A DNA stretch of 64,000 bases from [Flexibacter] sp. ATCC 35103 (GTDB taxonomy: Bacteria > Bacteroidota > Bacteroidia > Flavobacteriales > Flavobacteriaceae): the NCBI RefSeq assembly GCF_001975985.1, contig NZ_MTQF01000004.1, positions 1 to 64,000 on the forward strand. Reading direction: 5' to 3'. Below the pieces are notes generated by a model. That model was not told the origin of the DNA and made no database searches. It saw nothing but the letters and a program-made list of their open reading frames with translations. The translations under genes were made by a program, and so were the position numbers. Below are positions 7,801 to 16,002 of this stretch, in pieces; the first letter of the stretch is position 1; each line of letters opens with the position of its first letter.

Positions 7801-10467
7801 TTATTTAATTCCGTTGTTAATCCATTCAATGTTTTTTTCGTCTTTTAAAAAGTATCCAAACCATTCTAATACTCTCCGGGTCAAATCTTCCATATTTTTG
7901 GGTTTTGTAAGACCGTGTCCTTCCTGCGGATAAAGAAGCATTATTCCTTTTTTGCCCAGACGGCGCATTGCCAGATAATATTCAACACTTTGGTGCCAGT
8001 CAACCTGCAAATCTACTTTCCCACTCCATAGCAATAAAGGTATGTTTAAGTTTGTTATGGAAGCTAGTGGAGAATTACGACTAAAATCTTCCGGGTTTTC
8101 TAATGGCGTTTTTCCTTTCATTCTAAACTGTTCATTATAAAAACGCCACATATCAGGTCTTCCGGTTCCCCATCCTATAGTCAGGAAATAACTGGTGAGA
8201 TCTGTTATGGCACCGCTGGCAATCGCGGTTTTAAATAATTTTGTATGATTAATTATAAAAGCAGTTTCATATCCTCCAAATGAATGTCCCATTAATCCTA
8301 CTTTATCCCGATCAATGATTCCCATTGAAATCACTTTTTCGATTCCGGCAGAAACACAGTCCAAAGAAGATGGGCCTACATTCTCATCTTCGTTTAAAAT
8401 ATCTGGCAAAAAAACAAAATATCCCTGTAAAGTAAAAACCGCAGGATTAAAACCGGTCTCGTTATATATAGAAGGAAATATATAATCATGAAGTGTTTCT
8501 GACTGTACTTCATAAATATTAACAATCATTGGGTATTTCTTTTGTGAATCATAAACCGCAGGATAATATAATACTCCCTTTAGTTTTTGATGTTTTGAAT
8601 TTTCAAAATGAATCAATTCACTTTTTCCCCAATGATAATTTTGATGCTGTGGATTGCTTTGCAGGAAAACATTTTCTTTACCGTTTCCTTCTTTGAAAAT
8701 AAACTGTGGGGGAAGATCAAACTTTTGTCTGCGATAAATTATTTTCTTTTTATCGGCAGTATAATGCAGCTGATCGACATAGGAATCCTCAAAAACTATT
8801 TTTTTTTCAATCCTGTTTTTATTCCATATAAAATAACCCGACTTCCCTTCATCGCTTTTTGCATTTAAAATAAGCTCTTTCTCTAAATCATACTTAAATG
8901 CTGTGAGGCCATCGTATACAAAATACAACCTATTGTCATCTGGGGTGTCCCCAATTCTATATCTTATTTGATCTTCACGTCCGCGGGTTAATCTTCTTGC
9001 AGCACTTCCATCAGGTTTCACAGCCCATATGTCATATTGGTCATAAAGCAGTATTTCTTTGTTATCAGCACTCCATCCCGGGTTTCCAAATGCCGAGCTG
9101 CCTACTAAAACCCTCAATTTTCCTGTAAATGAAGTATTTATCTTGTCTGTAATATTGGTATGTTTATCTTGTTCAATGTCATAGGTCCACCAATCATTGT
9201 TTTTAAAATAGACAATATAACGTCCGTCTGGTGAAGGAATAATATAATTAAGAGAAAAGGAAGCTTTGCTAAAAATTTTCCTTTTATGCATTTTACTGAG
9301 ATTTAAAAGATAATAATCACTTGGGCCTTCATAATTGAACTGCGGTTCATATTCAAGCAAATTAGATAAAAGCGCATATTGCTGGTTTCCTGAGAGTGTA
9401 ATTCTGGGGAGATCCTGAGTTGTTATTTGTGAAAATCCTCCTGTAACAGGTCGCCACATTACTACTTTTTCAGGCTCTTGCCGCATACCCTCACTATTTT
9501 TTAAAGGATAAACCAATTTATCATTCGTATTCCATATTTCAGGAGAAGAAGCTGGAGGTGAATTTATTGTATTTTTCCTGATACGAAAAAAAACACGCTG
9601 CAAATCATCCGAAATTATAATTTTATCTGATAATCTGGCAATTGCTGAATTTTCAGGAAAACCAGACTGCAAAGCGGGATTAAATTCAAAGAGTTTATCG
9701 AGATCAGCTCTATAGTAAAAAAGTGGTTCAATGGTATTGTTTTTAGATATCGAGAAAAAGGCAGCAGCTTTACTGTCTTTACTCCAAACGAACCGGGTTG
9801 GTTGGTTTGAATTGGAAGATATAACCCATTTTTCAAAATTTATTTTTTTAAGATCTATGAGTAATAATCCGTATTTTCCGTTTGTAAGGACACAGCACAA
9901 CAGCAGTTCTTCATTAGGACTAAGCGAATATTGCACTGCATTGTCTATTGATTTTAAAAATTTTCCTGAAGGAGATTGAATCTGAAGCGTTTTATTGTTT
10001 GGCGAAGCCCGATTAAGATATATCAGTAAATTTTGTTTGTTTGAATATTGATAATCAGCAGCACCAGAAATAGTTTGTTTTTTTCCGTTTTTTAGATTTA
10101 TGCATTCAAGATCCTTCCCATTCTGACAATAAAAAAAATTATCTCGTGTAAAAATCGAGTTTCGACCAGATGGGATATAATACTTTTTACCATTAAATGT
10201 ACTTCGTACAAATAAAGTATCTCCTCCACTCTCAGGTATATTTATATAACTTGCCCAGCGTCCATCAGGAGAAAATTTATCCATTCTGGTATTTCCCCAT
10301 AGATGATAATCCGCTTCTGTCAGATCTTTTTTTTGCCTTACCTGTCCCCAAAGGGGACAGGCTACTAATGGCAAAATAAATAATAAAAATAAAACTAAAA
10401 ATAAAAATTGGTATTTGCTTTTAAAGTTTCCACCTAAAGCAGTGGAACTTATATTTTTTTTTGACAT
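7801..10467 (-). CDS. S9-family prolyl oligopeptidase-like peptidase, exported
   Basis: The 888-residue protein has an N-terminal hydrophobic export segment (about residues 20-36), a beta-propeller-like middle rich in WSxD and SPDGRY repeats, and a C-terminal alpha/beta-hydrolase domain (about 630-880). The catalytic triad can be placed at Ser729 (GHSFGGY), Asp819 (KVDLQVDW) and His851 (EGHGL), with spacing like dipeptidyl peptidase IV. LVAC (Cys37) could be a lipobox. The stretch that encodes it is a palindromic repeat (10331-10376) also found upstream in the intergenic region. The gene is downstream of susD and susC on the same strand, which suggests trimming of imported or surface-bound peptides. 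Confidence 0.88.
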   Translation of the reverse strand: MSKKNISSTALGGNFKSKYQFLFLVLFLLFILPLVACPLWGQVRQKKDLTEADYHLWGNTRMDKFSPDGRWASYINIPESGGDTLFVRSTFNGKKYYIPSGRNSIFTRDNFFYCQNGKDLECINLKNGKKQTISGAADYQYSNKQNLLIYLNRASPNNKTLQIQSPSGKFLKSIDNAVQYSLSPNEELLLCCVLTNGKYGLLLIDLKKINFEKWVISSNSNQPTRFVWSKDSKAAAFFSISKNNTIEPLFYYRADLDKLFEFNPALQSGFPENSAIARLSDKIIISDDLQRVFFRIRKNTINSPPASSPEIWNTNDKLVYPLKNSEGMRQEPEKVVMWRPVTGGFSQITTQDLPRITLSGNQQYALLSNLLEYEPQFNYEGPSDYYLLNLSKMHKRKIFSKASFSLNYIIPSPDGRYIVYFKNNDWWTYDIEQDKHTNITDKINTSFTGKLRVLVGSSAFGNPGWSADNKEILLYDQYDIWAVKPDGSAARRLTRGREDQIRYRIGDTPDDNRLYFVYDGLTAFKYDLEKELILNAKSDEGKSGYFIWNKNRIEKKIVFEDSYVDQLHYTADKKKIIYRRQKFDLPPQFIFKEGNGKENVFLQSNPQHQNYHWGKSELIHFENSKHQKLKGVLYYPAVYDSQKKYPMIVNIYEVQSETLHDYIFPSIYNETGFNPAVFTLQGYFVFLPDILNEDENVGPSSLDCVSAGIEKVISMGIIDRDKVGLMGHSFGGYETAFIINHTKLFKTAIASGAITDLTSYFLTIGWGTGRPDMWRFYNEQFRMKGKTPLENPEDFSRNSPLASITNLNIPLLLWSGKVDLQVDWHQSVEYYLAMRRLGKKGIMLLYPQEGHGLTKPKNMEDLTRRVLEWFGYFLKDEKNIEWINNGIK
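10331..10376. repeat. Double-stem palindromic repeat, copy inside the peptidase gene
   Basis: Outer arms TTTTGCC and GGCAAAA enclose the inner palindrome CCTGTCCCCAAAGGGGACAGG cut as 9 + 3 + 9 (10341-10361). It encodes the end of the signal peptide region (ACPLWGQV). A second copy with the same plan lies at 10561-10610. Confidence 0.65.
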
Positions 10468-10560
10468 GATTGTTTTATTTAATACCCCCTGGCCTGTGGA
10501 AGTAAGTGGAATTTGTATTGATTTCTGTAGAATTGTAAATGCTTTTTAAAATTTTATCTT

Positions 10561-10610
10561 TTTTTGCCTGCCTGTCCCAAAAGAGGGACAGGTTTCCAAA
10601 AAGGCAAAAA
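10561..10610. repeat. Double-stem palindromic repeat, intergenic copy
   Basis: Outer arms TTTTTGCCT and AGGCAAAAA enclose CCTGTCCC, a 6-nt loop and GGGACAGG. It lies between susD and the peptidase gene, where it could act as a processing or attenuation hairpin within the operon. Confidence 0.65.
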
Positions 10611-10688
10611 ACAATTAAAATAGGTATTGATTCTAAGACTTGCATCTAAAACTATGTGACTAATAAAGTTTTTTCAGCAGGACTTTTA

Positions 10689-12068
10689 TTAATATCCCGG
10701 ATTCTGTGGTAACAGATTAGGATTTGCATTTAATTCGTTCTGTGGAATCGGAAAAATTCTGTCTTCACTATTCCATCCTGGTTTCACGGCTGACAATATA
10801 TTGTCCAGTTGTCCAAAACGTTTCAGGTCGAAAAAACGATGTCCCGGTTCACTAAAAAGTTCCCATCTTCTTTCCTGCAGGATGGCATTTAAAATTTCGG
10901 TCTGGCTTTGTGCGGTTGTCTGGCCAAGTCCGGCGCGTTCTCTTATTTTGTTGAGATCTTCTCTGGCTCCGCCAAGATTACCTAAATGGGCGCGGGCTTC
11001 AGCGCGTATCAAGTACTGCTCTGCTAATCGAAACTGAACTGAATATTCTACCGAAGCAGGAGTATTACTGCGTTCTTTATATTTGAATGCATGATACCAG
11101 ATTGTGCTGTCATCTGTAACAGAATTAATCCAATTTGATTTTCGAAGATCTGTATCTGAAAATGAATTCACAAAATTTTCAGTTAGAGCCAGAACAGGAG
11201 GACCTGATACAAAAATAAATATGCTGCCTTCTACCGTATTTTCCCCAGCGTTTGCTGATTGCAATTGCCAGATTGTTTCTCTTGAATTTATTAGAAATAC
11301 CTGATCAAGATCTGGTTCAAGTGAAAATAATCCTGTCTGGTTTAATACAGCAGAAGCTTCATTAGCTGCTTCGGTAAATTGGTTGTTGTACAGATATACG
11401 CGAGCCAGAAGAGCACGGGCGGTAAACTTATTAGGACGCACTCTTTGAGCAGGACTGTAAGTTTCAGGCAGCATCGAGGACGCATTTTGCAGGTCAGCAA
11501 TCAGGTTATTGTATATATTTTGAGTACTTGTTCTTGGGATTTTACTGTTATTTCTGTAATCTGTTTCAACGACATACGGAATATCCCCGAAAAGGTTTAC
11601 CAGATAAAAATGAATAAGTGCCCGAATAAACAATGCTTCTCCCTGCAGTTGTTTTTTATTTTGTTCCGAGAGATTTTTGCTGTTTTGTACTCCTTCTATA
11701 AGAGAATTGGCAGCATAAATCTGATTATAAGCCACATTCCACCAATCCTGAATTGTTGGAGAAGACGGAAGAAGCCTGTTTTGATAAAAAGCTTCAGAAG
11801 GACTGGAGGGACTCTGAAAAGAATCGGTTTCATCAGTATAACTTCCCAGCTGTACAGGTATACCATTTCCGTTCAGCATTCCGTTATCTCTAATTTTAGA
11901 ATAAATATCCGTTAGAGCAGCAGTAGCCGTCGCATAATCTTCAAATACGGCTTCATTGTTCAGCTGTGATTTAGGGAGATCCGTTTCTACAAAAGAATCA
12001 CAGGAAATTAGCAATAGCAAAAAGCCAGCTAAATATAACAGTTTTGTTATTAGATTTTTCATTTTCAT
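10689..12068 (-). CDS. SusD/RagB-family outer membrane nutrient-binding lipoprotein
   Basis: The 459-residue protein begins with a lipoprotein signal (LLLLISC, Cys23) and continues with the TPR-like helical fold of SusD proteins: typical blocks include YNQIYAANSLIEG, EALFIRALIHFYLVNLFGDIPYV, TARALLARVYLYN and, near the C-terminus, QERRWELFSEPGHRFFDLKRFG. SusD proteins sit on the outer face of the outer membrane and act as a lid for the partner SusC pore. The start is 4 bases after the susC stop, so the two are co-transcribed. Because the third gene is a peptidase and no glycoside hydrolase is near, a peptide ligand (as for RagB) is more likely than a glycan. Confidence 0.93.
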   Translation of the reverse strand: MKMKNLITKLLYLAGFLLLLISCDSFVETDLPKSQLNNEAVFEDYATATAALTDIYSKIRDNGMLNGNGIPVQLGSYTDETDSFQSPSSPSEAFYQNRLLPSSPTIQDWWNVAYNQIYAANSLIEGVQNSKNLSEQNKKQLQGEALFIRALIHFYLVNLFGDIPYVVETDYRNNSKIPRTSTQNIYNNLIADLQNASSMLPETYSPAQRVRPNKFTARALLARVYLYNNQFTEAANEASAVLNQTGLFSLEPDLDQVFLINSRETIWQLQSANAGENTVEGSIFIFVSGPPVLALTENFVNSFSDTDLRKSNWINSVTDDSTIWYHAFKYKERSNTPASVEYSVQFRLAEQYLIRAEARAHLGNLGGAREDLNKIRERAGLGQTTAQSQTEILNAILQERRWELFSEPGHRFFDLKRFGQLDNILSAVKPGWNSEDRIFPIPQNELNANPNLLPQNPGY

Positions 12069-12072
12069 AGCT

Positions 12073-15000
12073 TTAAAACGTTAATTGTACTCCCGCAGTG
12101 ATCACTTTAAGAGGAGGTAAAAAACCAGGAATAGATTCAGGATCCCCATCTTCGTATTTGGTAAAAGTCACCAGATTTTGCCCCTCTATTATTATTTTAC
12201 AGTTTGTCTCCTTAAGTAGTAATGGAAGATTATAAGAAAAGGCTATATTTTTAAGACGGATAAAAGAACCATCAGTAACCGTTGCGCTGCTGGTCGAGTA
12301 ATAATAATCAGCCAGAACAGCATCAAAGTTGTAGCCGGTAGTAAAGATTTGGTAAGGCGCATTATCTCCGGGCTGCATCCACGAATCATTTATTTTTCGA
12401 TACTGGTTTGACATTACTCCTGCCAGACCCAGCGGATAGGTTCTTTTTTTCTGTTTTGTAAATTGAAAAAGAAAATCAAGGCTGCATCTTTTATACGTAA
12501 GCTGATTCTGCAAACCGCCGTAGAATTTTGGATTAAGATTAGACAGAACTTTAGCATCGTCAGCAATGGTTAGGTTTCCATCGTTATTGTAATCTTCAAA
12601 TTCATAAACACCAGTCTGAGGATTAACACCTTTATATTGATAAAGAATATTGATGTTCAACGGCTGTCCGATACGATATTGCTGGCTATAAGTAGAACCT
12701 TCTAAACCGGGAAAACGCAAGAGTTTGTTTCGGGCAAAACTTATGTTGAAATTCGTGGACCACTTAAAATCTGTATTATTAAAATTGACCGTTCTAAGAG
12801 TCAGTTCAAGTCCTTTGTTTTCAACCTCAGCATCCAGATTGGACTGTATAGAAGGAAAACCTGTTGTTCCCGGCAATGGTATTCCTACAAGCTGATTAGA
12901 AGATCTGTTTTGATACCAGGAAGCTGTTGTAAAGATGCGGTCTTGTAAAAAGCCCAATTCGAGTGCAAATTCCAGTTTTTTATTGATTTCCCATCCAAAA
13001 TCCGGATTAAAAAGTCTTGAAGGCTGAATTCCTACCGTTCCGCCATAGTTAACCCCCGTGGTGCTATACGTATTCAAGTATTGATAGTCCCCAATCTGAT
13101 CATTACCCGTTGTACCGTAACTAGCTCGAATTTTTCCAAAACTTAGCCATTGGCTTTCTTGCAAATAACTCTCACGGGAGAAAACCCAGGCAGCCCCCAC
13201 TGCCCCAAATGTCGCAAATTGATTACCAGGCCCAAAACGGCTGGATCCGTCTCGTCTGGCCGTAAGGTTCAGAATGTAACGCTGCTGCAAGTTGTAGTTT
13301 GCCCTGGCAAAAAATGCCTGATACTTGTATTGTGTTTCATCATTATTAGTGACCAGAACAGATTTTGCTGCTGACAAATTGTATATCAAACTATTAGATA
13401 TAAATCCTGCACCTAACTGATAAAGTGTGCTTGTAACCTGATTCTGGAAAGTCCCGCCAAGGAGAACATCAAGTTTACCTTTGCCAAGTGTTCTTTCGTA
13501 ATTTATTTGAGGTTCGATAATCCACGAAGATCTGTCTGTATTATTTTGATAAATTACAGAACGATCGCTTGATACATTAAAGATAGGATTGTAGATTGTC
13601 GAAGGTACAGTTCTGGTTTCAATAGTATGCAGATCTGTAAACCCAAAACTGCCTTTTACAGTAAGATTGTCTATAATTTCATAAGACAAAACTGTGTTTG
13701 CGATAAGATCATTGGTTTTAGACCGATATTCGGCATTGAGATTTCGCAGCGGATTTTGCCATGTGCCATTTTCCCAATTAAGGCTTCCATCGGCATTGTA
13801 GAGTGCAGGACCATTGGGAGGAATAAATCGTACAACTGAACTCAGATCAAAAGACGGCAGCTTATTGTTCTGACTGTCATAACCTCCAGAGAAGGCAAAG
13901 CGAAACTTGTTGTCTTCAGATACGTGGTTTACATTGAGCTGTGCGCCTCCTTTTTTATATCTAAAATCTCCCGGATAAATCGTGGATTCCTGATGGTAGT
14001 TTCCTCCCAGCCTGAATTGGGTTTTCTCAGATCCTCCTGATGCACTCCCCTGTACATCATTTATTTGAGAAGTTCCCCCCAGGATTTCCCTTTGCCAGTC
14101 TGTATATCGATTTTGATCCCAGGTACCATTTATGTCGTAATCACGCGGCCCATATTGTGTGAGACCATCATTAATGAAAGCTTGTCTGCGCATGGCAAGA
14201 TAATCCTGCGTATTCATTAATTTAAGAAATGTGGTCGCCTTGCCTACTCCGGTAGAACTTGAGATACTAAAAGATGTTTTGCCTTTTTTCCCTTTTTTTG
14301 TAGTAATCAGCACTACTCCATTGGCTCCTCTTGATCCATATATAGAAGTTGCATCGGCATCTTTGAGTACTTCAATGCTTTCGATATTATCAGGATTAAT
14401 GCCGTTAAGCGGACTTGAAAAGGAAGGATAAGGTGTTGAAGTTTGACTGGATCCTATGGGATCTGAAGAATAAGGTACTCCATCAATAACGTAGAGTGGT
14501 GAATTTGCATCGCTGCGAAGGCTGTTTTGTCCTCTTATTTTGATATCGAAGCCTCCTCCTGGAGTTCCGGTTTGTTGAGTAATATCGACTCCCGCCATTC
14601 GGCCCTGCATAGCGGCCAGAACATTTGTAACAGGCTGTATTTCGATATCTTTAGATGTAACTCTGGAAATGCTCCCGGTACGTTCACTTTCTTTTACGGT
14701 ATAATATCCTGCGTTGACCCTGACTTCCTGCAGCGCCATTACATCATACTGTAATACTACGTTTATAGTTTGCCTGTTATTTACAGGAACCAGAGCGGTT
14801 TTAAAACCAATAAAAGCAAGAACAAGAGTGTCAGAATTGGCGGCGATCATACTATATTGTCCTGTATGATCAGAAATAGTTGCTGAGTTGGCTTTGCCTT
14901 TTATAGCAATGGTTACTCCAGGTAACGGATTGGTACCATCTGTGATGCTACCCTGAACAAGTTTTTGAGATAAATTCGGCTGCTGTTGCCGCAGCGAATT

Positions 15001-15093
15001 ACTAGCTAGAACAAAGGAGGAAGATAAGAAACATCCTAAAAAAAATAGGCAATAAAAAGCCTTACAACCTTTGTAAAATGAAAAATTATTCAT
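12073..15093 (-). CDS. SusC/RagA-family TonB-linked outer membrane transporter
   Basis: The 1006-residue protein has a signal peptide (about 1-31), a carboxypeptidase-regulatory-like domain (about 48-125, GSITDGTNPLPGVTIAIKG), a TonB plug (about 135-255, with AAMQGRMAGVDI, IRGQNSLR and IYGSRGANGVVLITTKKG) and a 22-strand-type barrel to the C-terminal phenylalanine (AGVQLTF). The size and motifs are typical of SusC/RagA. It forms an energised import pore with the SusD protein directly downstream. The leader upstream is long (up to about 440 bases to the best -7 box) and contains hairpins. Confidence 0.94.
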   Translation of the reverse strand: MNNFSFYKGCKAFYCLFFLGCFLSSSFVLASNSLRQQQPNLSQKLVQGSITDGTNPLPGVTIAIKGKANSATISDHTGQYSMIAANSDTLVLAFIGFKTALVPVNNRQTINVVLQYDVMALQEVRVNAGYYTVKESERTGSISRVTSKDIEIQPVTNVLAAMQGRMAGVDITQQTGTPGGGFDIKIRGQNSLRSDANSPLYVIDGVPYSSDPIGSSQTSTPYPSFSSPLNGINPDNIESIEVLKDADATSIYGSRGANGVVLITTKKGKKGKTSFSISSSTGVGKATTFLKLMNTQDYLAMRRQAFINDGLTQYGPRDYDINGTWDQNRYTDWQREILGGTSQINDVQGSASGGSEKTQFRLGGNYHQESTIYPGDFRYKKGGAQLNVNHVSEDNKFRFAFSGGYDSQNNKLPSFDLSSVVRFIPPNGPALYNADGSLNWENGTWQNPLRNLNAEYRSKTNDLIANTVLSYEIIDNLTVKGSFGFTDLHTIETRTVPSTIYNPIFNVSSDRSVIYQNNTDRSSWIIEPQINYERTLGKGKLDVLLGGTFQNQVTSTLYQLGAGFISNSLIYNLSAAKSVLVTNNDETQYKYQAFFARANYNLQQRYILNLTARRDGSSRFGPGNQFATFGAVGAAWVFSRESYLQESQWLSFGKIRASYGTTGNDQIGDYQYLNTYSTTGVNYGGTVGIQPSRLFNPDFGWEINKKLEFALELGFLQDRIFTTASWYQNRSSNQLVGIPLPGTTGFPSIQSNLDAEVENKGLELTLRTVNFNNTDFKWSTNFNISFARNKLLRFPGLEGSTYSQQYRIGQPLNINILYQYKGVNPQTGVYEFEDYNNDGNLTIADDAKVLSNLNPKFYGGLQNQLTYKRCSLDFLFQFTKQKKRTYPLGLAGVMSNQYRKINDSWMQPGDNAPYQIFTTGYNFDAVLADYYYSTSSATVTDGSFIRLKNIAFSYNLPLLLKETNCKIIIEGQNLVTFTKYEDGDPESIPGFLPPLKVITAGVQLTF

Positions 15094-15131
15094 AATATTG
15101 GTTAGTTAAGTGAAACATTAGTTTGTTAGCT

Positions 15132-15178
15132 ATGGTCCTCTATACTAGTTTGGCGACGAATTAGAGGACCATTTTTTT
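15132..15178 (+). terminator. Terminator-like hairpin in the susC leader, facing the plus strand
   Basis: ATGGTCCTCT (15132-15141) and AGAGGACCAT (15163-15172) form a perfect 10-bp stem with a 21-nt loop, followed on the plus strand by a run of seven T. No plus-strand gene ends here, so it may terminate a short antisense RNA or act as a leader hairpin in the opposite direction. Confidence 0.5.
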
Positions 15179-15517
15179 ATGTAGTAAATTAAATGGTTAT
15201 GGTATCAACTACCATTTCTGTTGAATCATAGGCATTAATTTTTTTTTTGTTATTGGATTAATATTACTGCAAGCCTAAAAACAATGAAGATTGAATGCTA
15301 ACAATAAAGCTGAAGAGCTTAGCCAAAAATGGTGCTTAATTCAGCTTAAACTCTATGTGGGTAATAAGAATACCGAGGAATAATGAGTGAGTTCACATCC
15401 CCGCAAGACGTGAGCACAATTACTTATCATCTCAAGGTTTATTAAACCCAGTTTTCGATAACAAGATCCAAAGCGAATCTTTCAATGTTCATATAAGAAT
15501 AACAACGACGCTAATTA
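15179..15517. other. Gene-free leader between susC and the XRE regulator
   Basis: About 340 bases without a convincing open frame in either direction. It would be transcribed as susC leader from the -7 box at 15533-15540. I see no recognisable riboswitch core. Confidence 0.35.
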
Positions 15518-15572
15518 CACCATGAATTAGCACAAATATAAAAAAAAAATATTCATGGTGATATATCACCAT
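15518..15572. promoter_or_regulatory. Operator cluster and leftward promoter for the XRE/susC intergenic region
   Basis: A perfect 18-nt palindrome, ATGGTGATATATCACCAT, spans 15555-15572. The half-site CACCATGAAT (15518-15527) is the exact reverse complement of ATTCATGGTG (15551-15560). Between them, on the minus strand, TATATTTG (15533-15540) matches the TAnnTTTG element. This is the layout of a repressor site over a promoter; the divergent XRE protein is the likely binder. Confidence 0.6.
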
Positions 15573-15618
15573 AAATATTTTTATTAAAAGTTAAAAATTG
15601 TACCATCAAATTAAGAAT

Positions 15619-15879
15619 ATGGCTAAAGAAGAACTACTGAAGGATTATAGAAAAAGATTTGGTGAAAATTTAAAAAAAATCAGGGAGGAAAAGATAAAAA
15701 CCCTAAGTGCCGTGGATAGTCTAACCCGATTTGATGCCAGCAATTATAATAAATATGAGACAGGAGAAGGCAACCCGACACTTGAAACTATTGCTAGAAT
15801 TGCGACGGGTTTAGGCGTTCATCCAAAAGATTTGCTGAATTTCGATTTTGAATTAAAATTTGATGATTTACACAAATGA
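15619..15879 (+). CDS. XRE-family helix-turn-helix regulator
   Basis: The 86-residue protein from the ATG at 15619 is a single HTH domain: RFGENLKKIREEK (helix 1), then a degenerate recognition region (SLTRFDASNYNKYETGEGNPTLETIARIATGLGVHPKDLLNF is typical, positions about 31-73). A TTG start 21 bases earlier is less likely. The gene diverges from the susC operon, and the palindromic operator cluster lies 47-101 bases upstream of its start, so autoregulation and control of susC are reasonable inferences. Confidence 0.82.
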   Translation: MAKEELLKDYRKRFGENLKKIREEKIKTLSAVDSLTRFDASNYNKYETGEGNPTLETIARIATGLGVHPKDLLNFDFELKFDDLHK

Positions 15880-16002
15880 AAATTATTTGAATACTAATAC
15901 ATAATAAAACATCACCAGCATTTTTAACTTATCGAATACTTGTACTTTTATGATATAAACATTTACATCTTTTTTTTACTAATTTAAATTATAGAATTAT
16001 TA

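Noticed and set aside
11379..11915. A 178-codon plus-strand frame opposite susD
   Set aside because: It is fully antisense to a strongly supported SusD gene, and shows no recognisable domain or start context.
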